Shown here piece after piece: positions 6,791 to 15,200 of a DNA stretch of 64,000 nucleotides; the first letter of the stretch is position 1, and each line of letters opens with the position of its first letter. Source of the stretch: JAWLHJ01 sp039587535. GTDB taxonomy: Bacteria > Gemmatimonadota > Gemmatimonadetes > Longimicrobiales > Gaopeijiaceae. The DNA is taken from positions 1 to 64,000 of the forward strand of contig JBDHIF010000002.1 in assembly GCA_039587535.1 (NCBI GenBank). The letters are read 5' to 3'. Under the pieces are notes generated by a model. That model was not told the origin of the DNA. It made no database searches and saw nothing but the letters and a program-made list of their open reading frames with translations. A program made the position numbers and the translations under genes.

Positions 6791-6892
6791 AGCAGCACGT
6801 GCTGCTATTCTCGTCCAGCCGAGGGGCATCTCAGTTGGCGCTGTGGGTTTGCGACCGAGAGGCTGCGGCGGCAGAATCCCGGGACGCAAGGC
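6791..6892 (+). repeat. Strongly degraded attC-like site 9 (right end of array)
   Basis: The right arm GGCGGCAGAATCCCGGGAC matches the family, but the terminal box is GCAAGGC (6886-6892) instead of GTTAGGC. A perfect 16 bp palindrome AGCAGCACGTGCTGCT lies at 6791-6806. No further attC-like sequence is seen to the right, so this marks the edge of the array. The left limit is approximate. Confidence 0.45.
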
Positions 6893-6954
6893 GGTGGGTT
6901 CCAAGAGCCTTCGACTGACGCGAGCTCACAGGGGTTGAAACCGGTACCAAACAG

Positions 6955-8412
6955 ATGACCTCGAACTACGCCTTGATCTTGCTCATATTGGCGGCGGCCT
7001 GCACGGACCCGGCCGTGATCGCGATTCGGGACGTCGCCGTGATCGATGTGGCCCGGGGCGTGGCGGTTCAAAGCCAGACGGTGGTCGTCAACGGGCAGCT
7101 CATCGAGGCTGTGGGGCCGTCCGGTGACGTGGAGGTCCCGCGGGGCGCCGTCGAGATAGACGGACGGGGCCGTTTCCTCATCCCGGGCCTATGGGACATG
7201 CATGTCCACACGTCCTCCGACGCGATCACGCGGGAGACCCTGCTTCCGCTGTTCATCGCAAACGGCGTCACAGGTGTGCGAATCATGGCGGCCGACTGCT
7301 TCGAGGACGCGGAACCCGGGTGCGTAGAGGAGGGATTCCCGGAAGCACTGCCCACGATATCCACCGTCAGGGGTTGGCAGGAGGAAGTCCTGGCGGGCCG
7401 ACTCGCTGGTCCGCGGATGATCGCCGGAAGCTTCTACGTGAATAGTCCGGGTCCGGATGAGCCATCAACCGCCTACTTCCCGCGAACGGAGCAGCACGGA
7501 CGAGAGCACGCACGTTTGCTGGAAGCGAGGGGCGTAGACTTCATCAAGGTCTACAGCGGGTTATCGAGAGAGGCGTTCTTCGGCCTCGCTGATGAGGCCA
7601 ACCGACTGGGCATTCCGTTCGAGGGTCACACGCCGTTCGACGTTTGGCCCTCGGAGGTCTCTGACGCCGGGCAACGAAGCATCGAGCACCTGGGATTCGG
7701 CAACATAGAGATGGAGTGCTCGAACGATGCAGATGCTCTCCGCGATCGCTTGGTGGCGGAGTTCGATGCGCCCGCTCCCGAGTTGTTGCCCATCTTGCTC
7801 GAGCAGGTCGCTACCTACGACCCGGAGAAGTGTCGGAGGCTCGCCGAGCGCTTCGTGAGGAATGGCACCTGGGCGGTTCCAACGTTGATGATCGCCCGTC
7901 TCCCCGAGGAGGCGGGCGGAGGCTGGCGCTCGGACCCCTACGCTCGGTTCCTTCCTGACGCGGAGCGGGCCTTGTGGGAGTCGCGCGAACCTCTCTACGA
8001 GCACGACCTGGGCGACGCCGCGAGTCGTGCCCCGCACTCTCGGTGGATGCGGGAGCTCACTCGGATGATGCACGACGCCGGGGTGCGGATGATGGCCGGT
8101 TCGGATGCGGGAGAGATCGGAGTCTACTGGGGCATCGGGCTTCACCAGGAGCTCGAGCTCCTGGTGTCAGCCGGCCTGAGCGAAATCGACGTGTTGCGGG
8201 CAGCCACGGTGAATGCGGCGGAATTCCTGAGGGTGACCAGCACCCTTGGTTCGATCGAGGCTGGCAAGGAGGCCGATCTCGTGCTTCTGGGCGCAAATCC
8301 ACTGGAGGACATTTCGAATACGCGGCGCATCGTCTCGGTGATGGCCCGAGGTCGATGGTACGGCCGGGCGGACCTGGACGCGTTGCTGGCAGAAGCCGAG
8401 CAAGGCAGATAA
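6955..8412 (+). CDS. Exported amidohydrolase-superfamily lipoprotein
   Basis: The 485-residue protein carries a lipoprotein signal (ALILLILAAACTD) and a cyclic amidohydrolase barrel. Visible metal-site elements are DMHVHT (His83, His85), a Lys in FIKVYSG (Lys198, probably carbamylated), EGHTPF (His225), IEHLGF (His245) and the catalytic Asp in GSDAGE (Asp384). The family includes imidazolonepropionase-like hydrolases and secreted dipeptidases; the substrate cannot be read from sequence. Flanking small beta-domains (VIDVARGVAVQSQTVVVNG; ADLVLLGANPLEDISNT) are the usual composite sandwich. It follows the integron edge by 62 bp and leads, 3 bp apart, into the DUF6090-like gene at 8416. Confidence 0.88.
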   Translation: MTSNYALILLILAAACTDPAVIAIRDVAVIDVARGVAVQSQTVVVNGQLIEAVGPSGDVEVPRGAVEIDGRGRFLIPGLWDMHVHTSSDAITRETLLPLFIANGVTGVRIMAADCFEDAEPGCVEEGFPEALPTISTVRGWQEEVLAGRLAGPRMIAGSFYVNSPGPDEPSTAYFPRTEQHGREHARLLEARGVDFIKVYSGLSREAFFGLADEANRLGIPFEGHTPFDVWPSEVSDAGQRSIEHLGFGNIEMECSNDADALRDRLVAEFDAPAPELLPILLEQVATYDPEKCRRLAERFVRNGTWAVPTLMIARLPEEAGGGWRSDPYARFLPDAERALWESREPLYEHDLGDAASRAPHSRWMRELTRMMHDAGVRMMAGSDAGEIGVYWGIGLHQELELLVSAGLSEIDVLRAATVNAAEFLRVTSTLGSIEAGKEADLVLLGANPLEDISNTRRIVSVMARGRWYGRADLDALLAEAEQGR

Positions 8413-8415
8413 GCG

Positions 8416-9129
8416 ATGATGATGGCTCAGAAATCAGAGAAGCCCCACTGGCGACCGTCAGCTGCCCGACTCGTGGGCGAGCTCGTGATCATCGTGCTCG
8501 GCGTCTTGATCGCTCTTTGGGCAGACGGCTGGGTGCAAGAGCGCGCCGAGCGTGAAGTCGAGGCCAGTCGAATCGTTGCTCTCGGGGACAACGTGTCTGC
8601 GACGCGCGCCAGGTTGGCGGAGGCGCGGTCCGAAGCTGAAGGGGCCGCCGAGGCCCTACGACAGATCGCTCTATGGGAGGTCGTGCCCGAGTTGGATCGT
8701 GAAACGGAACGGGTGCTCCTGGAGGGTCTGCTGTTCGGACCGTCTTTCACCCCGGAAATCAACGTATACATCGACTTGAAGAGCTCTGGGGACCTGGCCC
8801 TTCTGCGCAGCGCGGAGCTCCGCCAGGCGTTGGCGCGAATGGATGCCGCCCTGGAGCAGCTCCGGTTGGCACAAGATGATCTCACCTCGGTCCAGCAGCT
8901 GAACTACGACCCGTTTGTCATCGAGCACCTGTCGTTGGACGGTGGATTCGCCGAATACCTCGGCCTGGAGGGAGTTCCTCGGAGCAGGTCACCCGGCCCG
9001 GATGGTATGAGGATCCTACGGAACCTGGCGTTGTTCAAGTTGGACCTCGTCTCCTGGCTGCTCACTGAAATAGGCCAGGCCGATCAGACCCTCGAACTCG
9101 TGGACGCCGCGCTCCACGGTCCTCGGTGA
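8416..9129 (+). CDS. DUF6090-like one-helix membrane protein (copy 1)
   Basis: The 237-residue protein has an N-terminal helix at about residues 20-38 (LVGELVIIVLGVLIALWADG) followed by a long, charged, coiled-coil-like stretch (QERAEREVEASRIVALGDNV; ARARSEAEGAAEALRQI type composition) and a C-terminal helical part. The same layout occurs at 11473-12189 and 12281-13024; all share the pattern G[E/V]xxxIVxxVLxAxxxD followed by E[R/Q]R and an ExxxLxxLxxDL segment. Two extra ATG codons (8419, 8422) make the exact start uncertain. Function is unknown. It lies 3 bp downstream of the amidohydrolase gene and is probably cotranscribed. Confidence 0.8.
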   Translation: MMMAQKSEKPHWRPSAARLVGELVIIVLGVLIALWADGWVQERAEREVEASRIVALGDNVSATRARLAEARSEAEGAAEALRQIALWEVVPELDRETERVLLEGLLFGPSFTPEINVYIDLKSSGDLALLRSAELRQALARMDAALEQLRLAQDDLTSVQQLNYDPFVIEHLSLDGGFAEYLGLEGVPRSRSPGPDGMRILRNLALFKLDLVSWLLTEIGQADQTLELVDAALHGPR

Positions 9130-9291
9130 GCTGGCCGCCCTGCGATCGTAAAGAGGGGTCACGAAGCGCACCGAGCTGAACCCACTAGATGGGGCCCTCA
9201 ATGGAGCGTGACTCGGACTGGGGTGGTCGAAGGCGTGCAGCGCCAACGCCACAGACCTCCTCTGCCTGACCCTAGGGCGCGGAGGCGAAGC

Positions 9292-11226
9292 TCAGGGCTG
9301 AGAGGCTCCACGGTCGGGCAGGTCCCCCACCACCTGCCAAATGCCCAGTCCCCCTGCGGTATCGCCCCCGTCCCACGGTGCAAGCCATTCGAGCTCCGAG
9401 CCGGAGCGCAGTCGCGCCACGAGCGAGGGTTGAGCCGCATCGCCAGGCGGCTCCTCCACGCCGCACGTGACGATCACGTCGACCGCTCGCTCGGCCACCA
9501 GCTGCCGCGCGCCGTCAGGGGACGTTTCCTCGAAGATCCTGCGTGCGCCCAGGATCCCGGCGGCGTTTCGATGGTAGGGCGTGGCGATCACGGAGTGGGG
9601 CGTGCGGTACAGGAGCATTGGCCCGAGGTCCACATGCGCGAGCACGGTCCTCGGCCGGTCGCCGAGGCCCGAAGCCTCGGCGAGCGTCGAGACGAGCTCC
9701 TCGATGGAGCATCCTTGCGTCTGGGTGGCGCCGGCCTCGCGGAGCCGTGCACCTCCGCCTTGGCCCGAGAGCATGATCAGCGCTCCCGCCAACAGCGGCC
9801 CCGCGAGGAGTCCCGTCGTCGCGACCGCGCGCAGGGTCCCGAGGCGTGGAGGTGCATACCGCGCCTCGAGCGCTGACAGAGCGCGGACGAGGAGGAACAT
9901 CGTTCCGAGCACGCCTAGCATCTCGGCGTACATGACGAAACGGACCCAACGGATCCCGAGCGGGATGAAGGCGAGCAGGCCGCCTCCGAGCAGGACCCAC
10001 ACGTCGAAACGGGGCGTGTCGCGGTCCTGCCGAAGGCCGTGCGCGACCACGCCACAAGCCAGGAATGCCGTGCCCAGGTAGGCCAGGATACGGCCGATGT
10101 CGGAGACGTCCTGCGGCACCAAGAAGGGTTGGAACTCGGTCAGATATGGAAGCCAGGTCCGCTTCAGCTCGGGATCGACGTCCACCATCGGCCCACCGAA
10201 GAATCCCGGGTAGGCTGCAGCCACCAGGCCCAACGCCATCCCCCCTCCGACAACGGCGAAACCGAAGCGTCCCACCGGATTGAGCCGTGAGCCGGCCGCA
10301 GATGCAGCCCCCGCCCAGAACGCCACGACGACCACCGCTACGAGCAGGTGCACCACCGAGACTCGGTCGTATTCTGCCACGAGCAGCGCCGACGGCGGGT
10401 GCTCGACGAGGAGCGCCAGCGCGGTCACTGCGATGAGGCCGAGCGCCACGGATTGTCCGCGCGCGGCCATCTCTTCCCCCCGGCGAATCCATACCAGGAC
10501 GAGCACCACGAGCAGAACCGCGAGTGGCACCAGGAACTCCGTGCTGATCCAGAGCCCGAGCGCGGCCCAGGCGCCCGTCGCCCACCCTGCGTGGCCGGGG
10601 GCTGTCCGGAGAAGGAGTCGGAGGGCCGAGCCGTGCATCGCCACAAAGGTCAGCAGGATCGGCATGTGATGGTCTGCCCGTCCGGGAAGCGCGTAGCCCA
10701 TCACGCCCACCTGCGCCAACACGGCGATCATGGCATAGTAGCGCACCCTGCGGGTGGCCAGTGGTCGCACCGCCCAAGCGGTCACGAAGCAGATGGCGAC
10801 GAGAAGCGCCGGAGAGAGCAGGACTCCTGCGACATGCAGCGCACGCTCCAAGCCGAGAAGCGGGGCCGTGAGGACGGTTCCGAGCAGGATCAACACGTCC
10901 ACGGGCCGGGTCCAGTGCAGAGTCTCACCGAAGGGAGCGTTGCTGCGGGGGACCGTGGAATCGAACCAGGACCACGACTCCAGGAGCTGCCGGACCCGGA
11001 CGAGGCGCATGTAGCTGTCGGTGTCGACGAGCCGGCCGTCCAGCAGCCCTGGAAACAAGCGAAGCACCAGAAGGGCGAACAGCGCGGCGACGGCCACTGC
11101 GAACAAGACGTCGCCCCTCGAGGTGGATTCGGCGGATCCTACACGGTCAGCGCCGGCTTGGGTCGATGCCGGGTCCGCGTCGGAGTCCGCGCTCTCCGGC
11201 GGCGTCGTGTGCTGGTCCGTCCCCAA
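9292..11226 (-). CDS. GT-C-type glycosyltransferase-like polytopic membrane protein
   Basis: The 644-residue protein has about 11-13 membrane helices in the first 470 residues and a soluble C-terminal domain of about 150 residues. The first large loop after helix 1 carries DTDSYMRLVRVRQL, the DxD-type motif expected of GT-C enzymes such as STT3/AglB and PMT-like proteins, which use lipid-phosphate-linked sugars. A second motif GRADHHMP lies in a later loop. Both are seen; the oligosaccharyltransferase-like role is inferred from fold and motif only. The N-terminus is polar and Ser/Asp-rich, and the only full-length start is a TTG, so the true start may lie later. It lies on the opposite strand between two DUF6090-like genes. 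Confidence 0.68.
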   Translation of the reverse strand: MGTDQHTTPPESADSDADPASTQAGADRVGSAESTSRGDVLFAVAVAALFALLVLRLFPGLLDGRLVDTDSYMRLVRVRQLLESWSWFDSTVPRSNAPFGETLHWTRPVDVLILLGTVLTAPLLGLERALHVAGVLLSPALLVAICFVTAWAVRPLATRRVRYYAMIAVLAQVGVMGYALPGRADHHMPILLTFVAMHGSALRLLLRTAPGHAGWATGAWAALGLWISTEFLVPLAVLLVVLVLVWIRRGEEMAARGQSVALGLIAVTALALLVEHPPSALLVAEYDRVSVVHLLVAVVVVAFWAGAASAAGSRLNPVGRFGFAVVGGGMALGLVAAAYPGFFGGPMVDVDPELKRTWLPYLTEFQPFLVPQDVSDIGRILAYLGTAFLACGVVAHGLRQDRDTPRFDVWVLLGGGLLAFIPLGIRWVRFVMYAEMLGVLGTMFLLVRALSALEARYAPPRLGTLRAVATTGLLAGPLLAGALIMLSGQGGGARLREAGATQTQGCSIEELVSTLAEASGLGDRPRTVLAHVDLGPMLLYRTPHSVIATPYHRNAAGILGARRIFEETSPDGARQLVAERAVDVIVTCGVEEPPGDAAQPSLVARLRSGSELEWLAPWDGGDTAGGLGIWQVVGDLPDRGASQP

Positions 11227-11472
11227 GTCGGCTCCTGGATGTCGCGGCCGCTGTTCGGCCGGGGTAACGTCGTCGGGATCTTACCGGGCTAGGCGCGTCA
11301 ACGGAACATCGACTTGCCACCGTGCGCAAGAGCCCACCCACCTGCTGGAGGGAGCGGGGTGATGGCCCGATGACCTCACGCGACCACTTGCATCGTGGGG
11401 CAGGCTGCCGGACAATGGACGCGACCGGTACGGGAGGCTTCCTGGCGAAAACGGCCCCACTCGCGTGAGAAC

Positions 11473-12189
11473 ATGACGAACCCATTCTGGCGGCTCTCGG
11501 GAGAGTTCTTCGTCATCGTCATCGGTGTGCTGACGGCGCTGGGCGTCGACCAGCTGATGGAGGTGCGTCGTGAAGCTGTTCTCGAGCGGGAGCTGCTTCA
11601 GAGCCTCACTCAGGACCTGCGGACCGACTCTGCGGACTTCGCGAGCCTTCCTCAGCTGGCGTCACGCCGAGCGTGGGGCGCGGAGGTGTTGCTCCGTGAG
11701 TTCGCTCCAGGAGAGACCCGTGGGTTTCGCGTGGTCGAGGCGATCGACACCCTGGGTCCGTACCCCTCGGACGTGACGGACGCCCAGTTGGTCAGTGCGT
11801 TCGCGATGGTAGGGATTCCCACCGACCTGGATGTGGCATCCGGTGCCTACAGGGAGTTTACCGGAGGGCAGCGACTTGTGCGGAATCCGAGACTGCGCGA
11901 ATCCATTCACGCCTACTACGCGTCCGTCGAGTCGAACCTGAAGTTCGACCCCCGTGTGAGGGATAGCATGCGGGAGCTCGACCGTCGATCCGTCGAGCTC
12001 GGGCTGCACTCCGGGGATGCTGACGCGGCCCTCGTTCGCCAACGGCTGAGCAGGGCGGGACCATCATACTTTGCCGCTCTGCGCACGGTACAGCAGGATG
12101 CGGTCGTGCAGGGCGACATCGCCGATCTGCTCCTCAGCCAGGCGGTGGCCTTGATGGCCGATCTTGCGGAGGAGTTGCAGCGTGACTGA
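11473..12189 (+). CDS. DUF6090-like one-helix membrane protein (copy 2)
   Basis: The 238-residue protein has a helix near residues 8-25 (GEFFVIVIGVLTALGVDQ), then EVRREAVLERELLQSLTQDL and a helical remainder. It parallels copy 1 at 8416 and copy 3 at 12281 in length, helix position and the Asp that ends the helix. ATG 11473 was chosen over a start 26 codons upstream because it places the helix in register with the other copies. The 246 bp before it is a divergent promoter region shared with the glycosyltransferase-like gene. Function unknown. Confidence 0.78.
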   Translation: MTNPFWRLSGEFFVIVIGVLTALGVDQLMEVRREAVLERELLQSLTQDLRTDSADFASLPQLASRRAWGAEVLLREFAPGETRGFRVVEAIDTLGPYPSDVTDAQLVSAFAMVGIPTDLDVASGAYREFTGGQRLVRNPRLRESIHAYYASVESNLKFDPRVRDSMRELDRRSVELGLHSGDADAALVRQRLSRAGPSYFAALRTVQQDAVVQGDIADLLLSQAVALMADLAEELQRD

Positions 12190-12280
12190 CGCGCCATGTC
12201 CCGAGATGGGCCAGTGAGCAGATGACCTCGCGGGCCGGACGACCGTCTCTCGTGCCGGCCCGGCACAAGGAGGGACCTCA

Positions 12281-13024
12281 ATGAGCGAATCGCTCGATGC
12301 GCAACCGAGACGGCTTCGATCCCGCTTCTTGCTCGAGGGCGTCGTCATCGTGTTCAGCATCCTGCTCGCGTTCGCCATCGATGCGGGGTGGGACGAGTGG
12401 CAGGAGCGCCGGGCCGAGACCGAGATTCTCCAAGCGTTGGAGGCCGACCTCGAGTCGTATCAAGTTCGCTTCAGTCGCAGGGCAGAATTCTACGCTGAGA
12501 TGTCGCAAGACATCGTCTGGTTTCTGGATGAGGCGCTGTTCGAACCCGCCGAGATCGAACGCCTCGATCGAGCCATGCTCGCGTTCGTGGGGGTGCCCAC
12601 CATGGAAACCGGCTCAGGCGTCCACGTCGAGCTCGTTGCATCAGGGCGCGTCTCTCTGATCTCGAACGCTGAGCTCAGGCGGCGCGTGTCGACGTGGGAG
12701 GCGCTGCTCGGCGAGACGACCGACGGCGAAGTGGTCGCTCGCGAGTACGCCACCGTGGTGGTCGTGCCGTACCTGGCGTCACGCCGAGTCCCCATTGGGC
12801 GGGGCTCTCGGATTCCATGGCAGCCTGGATGGGAATTGGCGGTCGCGTCGGAGCGCGAGGCGCTTGTGGCGTACCGGGCACTCGCCGCTGACCCTGAGTT
12901 CCGGGCCCTCGCCGCCTGGCGCTACGAGTGGGCGCTTGGTAGCTCGAGGGGTTTCGAGAGAGCTTCAATGGCCGCGGACTCTGCGCTGACGCTCGTGCGT
13001 GCCGGCCTCAGGAGAGGAGGATGA
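12281..13024 (+). CDS. DUF6090-like one-helix membrane protein (copy 3)
   Basis: The 247-residue protein follows a strong ribosome site (AAGGAGGG, 12267-12274). A helix at residues 18-36 (LEGVVIVFSILLAFAIDAGW) is followed by DEWQERRAETEILQALEADL, the most regular coiled-coil segment of the three copies. The middle holds several Arg/Asp-rich segments, and HVELVASGRVSLISNAELRR resembles the part of copy 1 around IDLKSSGDLALLRSAELRQ, which supports common descent. It is followed 1 bp later by the ABM-domain gene at 13026. No function is known. Confidence 0.82.
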   Translation: MSESLDAQPRRLRSRFLLEGVVIVFSILLAFAIDAGWDEWQERRAETEILQALEADLESYQVRFSRRAEFYAEMSQDIVWFLDEALFEPAEIERLDRAMLAFVGVPTMETGSGVHVELVASGRVSLISNAELRRRVSTWEALLGETTDGEVVAREYATVVVVPYLASRRVPIGRGSRIPWQPGWELAVASEREALVAYRALAADPEFRALAAWRYEWALGSSRGFERASMAADSALTLVRAGLRRGG

Positions 13025-13025
13025 A

Positions 13026-13367
13026 ATGGTGATTCGCTGTTGGGAGGGCACGGCGCGGGTAGACAATGGTGATGCGTACCTGGCCTATCTGACGGAGGTC
13101 ATGGTTCCCAGGATCCGGGCCCTCCCCGGATGTCGCGGCGTACAGGTTTTGAGACGTGTCGGGGCGGAGGACGGGTTCGTCGTGCAGAGCTATTGGACGG
13201 ATGCCGACGCTATCGCGCGCTTCGCGGGGGCCGACTCGGAGCACGCCGTGGTCCCCGAGGCAGCCCGGGCGCTCCTGGCCGACTTCGAGGAACGCGCGCG
13301 CCACTTCGAGGTTGTTCTCGACGTTCCCGCGGACGACGCTCACGCCCAGGTGCAGCCGGCCGGCTGA
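13026..13367 (+). CDS. ABM-like dimeric alpha/beta-barrel protein
   Basis: The 113-residue protein matches the ferredoxin-like fold of antibiotic biosynthesis monooxygenase domains: strand MVIRCWEGTARV, helix AYLAYLTEVMVPRIRALPG, strand GVQVLRRVGAEDGFVVQSYW, helix DADAIARFAGADSEHAVVPE, final strand ARHFEVVLDV. Such domains act as cofactor-less oxygenases or as simple stress-related binding proteins. ATG 13026 follows GGAGAGGAGG directly, and an upstream in-frame start would lack a ribosome site. It is in the same transcription unit as the DUF6090-like gene ending at 13024. Confidence 0.78.
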   Translation: MVIRCWEGTARVDNGDAYLAYLTEVMVPRIRALPGCRGVQVLRRVGAEDGFVVQSYWTDADAIARFAGADSEHAVVPEAARALLADFEERARHFEVVLDVPADDAHAQVQPAG

Positions 13368-13428
13368 GCTCAGGGGTGCTCAGCGGGGAGCCTGCCGGTG
13401 AGCGGGGGACGTCCAGAGCCCGGATGCC

Positions 13429-13986
13429 TCAGAACCGGACCCCGACCCCGATCGCGATTCGAACCCTGTGCTCGATGCTGTATTCGTCGGGGTCGAAGGC
13501 GGCATTGAAAGGGCCCACCAAGGCATCGGTCAGCGTGAGTAGCACACGGACTCCAGGAGCAATCTCGTGGGTGAGGATCGCGCCCGCGACCGCGGTTTCG
13601 GCCCAATTGTCACCGCCGCCGACCGGCGGGTCGGACTCGACGGTTTGGTATTCACCGTAGGCGCCCAGTCCGAACCTGAAGGCGAAGCTCGTAGAGCCCT
13701 CGGCGACCTGCCACTGAGTGACTGCCGTCAGGAAGTAGTGGTCGTTGTGATAGTCCTGGCCGAGAACCGTGAAGTCGGTCCGCGCCACTCCGAACTCCAG
13801 GAGGGCGGGGAGCCCCAAGCTCGACAATGAGGCCGACACCGCCAGGCTCGGGCCCAGCTGAGTCCCGTCCACGACGGGGTCGGCGAGGACCAACAGGCCT
13901 GCCGAGGCCTCGAGCTGGGCCGCGGCCGAAGACGGGATCCAAGCCCAGCAGGCCAGCAGGCCCGTGGCCACCGGTCCCATTCTCAT
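13429..13986 (-). CDS. Predicted outer-membrane beta-barrel protein
   Basis: The 185-residue protein has a signal peptide (MRMGPVATGLLACWAWIPSS, then AAAQ) and a mature part of alternating amphipathic strands: LAVSASLSSLGLPALLEFGV, SFAFRFGLGAYGEYQTV, VRVLLTLTDALVGPF and a closing RVRIAIGVGVRF that ends in Phe, the usual outer-membrane assembly signal. About eight strands fit the length. ATG 13986 gives a clean signal peptide; the frame continues upstream without a plausible start. Function is unknown. Confidence 0.72.
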   Translation of the reverse strand: MRMGPVATGLLACWAWIPSSAAAQLEASAGLLVLADPVVDGTQLGPSLAVSASLSSLGLPALLEFGVARTDFTVLGQDYHNDHYFLTAVTQWQVAEGSTSFAFRFGLGAYGEYQTVESDPPVGGGDNWAETAVAGAILTHEIAPGVRVLLTLTDALVGPFNAAFDPDEYSIEHRVRIAIGVGVRF

Positions 13987-14155
13987 CTGATTCTCATCGC
14001 GGAGCGTTCGGAAGTCCTTTCGTCTTGCGAGCGTGCCAGAAGAGGTGACGACACACCGTCCGATACACCGGTCTCGGCTAAACAGGACCCTTGCAACGAT
14101 TATCCGGGTACGAGCGCCCAACGCTTTGTGAGTCTACTCATCCCAGCGGGGCAAC

Positions 14156-15148
14156 GTGAATCTGGCACGTGTCGGCACGACCATTCTCGCACTCTCGATC
14201 ATCTCCGGCTGCGGTGACGGTCTCGGCCTCGAGGAAGAACCGCTCGAGATCGACATCCTGGACACGCAGACGGAGGCTCCTGCGAAGGTTCTCGTGACCT
14301 TCCGGGTTTCCACCGGGTCAGGGGATCCGGTCCCCGGCCTACCGGTCGACGCGTTCGAGATCCTCGACAACGGCGAGTCCGACTCGGGATTCGAGTCGGA
14401 GAAGGCGTTTCAACCCAAGCCGGGTCGTTTCCAGACCAGCGTGGCGCTCCTCCTCGACATGAGCGGCAGCATCACGGGGTCGGAGGCCCTGGAGCCGTTG
14501 AAGTCCGCGGCGGGGGCGTTCGTGGACAAGGCGCTCGAGGCCGACGGCGTGACCGTGGGCGTATGGTGGTTCGATGGCGGTGTGGACCTGGTGCAGCTAG
14601 CGGACTTCACCGATGACGGCGTGGCGATCAAGGCGGCGATCGACGGACTCACGGAAGACGTCACGAGGGACAACTCCACCAACCTCAATGGTGCGATCCG
14701 TCTGGGGATCCGGGCGGTGGAGGAGCGTATGGAGGACGGAGCCGCGGGTGGCGTCACCCAAGCCGGCGCCCTGGTGATCTTCACCGACGGTACCGACCAG
14801 GCCAACCGCGTCTCGGAGGCCTCGGCCGTGTCGGCCGTGGACGAGACAGGGATCTCCGTGTACTCGATCGGCCTGCGCGGGGAGATCGACGAGGACTTCC
14901 TGTCGCGTATCGGGCGCTCGGGATCGGCGTTCGCCGACAACAGCGACGCGCTACTGGAAGAGTTTTCGGGTGTGGGTGATCGTATCGAAGCCATGGCCAA
15001 CAGCTTCTACGTCCTCGCCTACTGCTCGCCTCGACGCGGGGGCGTGAGCAACGAGCTCACGATCCGGGTGCGGCACCAGGGGCGGCAGGCGGAAGCGACG
15101 ACCAGCTACCCCGCCGTGAACTTCACGGGAGGCTGCAGCATCGACTAG
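14156..15148 (+). CDS. VWA-domain lipoprotein
   Basis: The 330-residue protein starts at a GTG and has a lipoprotein signal ending LSIISGCGD. After a short beta domain (residues 40-90), a von Willebrand A domain spans about residues 95-280, with an intact MIDAS site DMSGS (Asp101, Ser103, Ser105), a Thr in DNSTNLNGAI and an Asp in VIFTDGTDQA. The domain should bind a divalent metal and a protein or ligand partner. A C-terminal beta segment follows. It is a periplasmic or surface adhesion-type lipoprotein by inference. It diverges from the barrel-like gene at 13429-13986. Confidence 0.86.
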   Translation: MNLARVGTTILALSIISGCGDGLGLEEEPLEIDILDTQTEAPAKVLVTFRVSTGSGDPVPGLPVDAFEILDNGESDSGFESEKAFQPKPGRFQTSVALLLDMSGSITGSEALEPLKSAAGAFVDKALEADGVTVGVWWFDGGVDLVQLADFTDDGVAIKAAIDGLTEDVTRDNSTNLNGAIRLGIRAVEERMEDGAAGGVTQAGALVIFTDGTDQANRVSEASAVSAVDETGISVYSIGLRGEIDEDFLSRIGRSGSAFADNSDALLEEFSGVGDRIEAMANSFYVLAYCSPRRGGVSNELTIRVRHQGRQAEATTSYPAVNFTGGCSID

Positions 15149-15200
15149 TTGGGGTCCGGGAGGGGGTGGGCGCAGGCAAGGCCCGCCAAGTTGCTGCGGA

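Larger units (their letters stand above)
1..6892 (+). mobile_element. Integron gene-cassette array (no integrase in window)
   Basis: A tandem series of small gene units is separated by related imperfect inverted repeats. Well-preserved copies lie at 38-133, 724-830, 2107-2202, 2815-2909, 4219-4313 and 4925-5019; degraded copies lie near 1426-1503, 2203-2293, 6144-6250 and 6791-6892. Each starts at or near RYYYAAC and ends at GTTRRRY or a close variant, with inner arms GGAATTGCTGCTG and CGCAGCAGAATTCC. This is the attC layout of integron cassettes. Most genes read toward the attC that follows them, as cassette genes do, and two run backwards. Because the sites share one sequence family, the array looks like a chromosomal integron rather than a mosaic mobile one. 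Site polarity puts the integrase and attI to the left of base 1. The array type is seen in the sequence; activity is unknown. Confidence 0.85.

Noticed and set aside
5268..6798. Long minus-strand frames (277 and 420 codons) over the integron region
   Set aside because: Composition is Arg/Pro/Gly-rich and no family is seen beyond the SnoaL-like 119 residues at the end of one of them.
8974..9291. Possible extra gene between the DUF6090-like copy 1 and the GT-C gene
   Set aside because: Frames here are shadow frames of the flanking genes, and the 162 bp gap has no start with a ribosome site.
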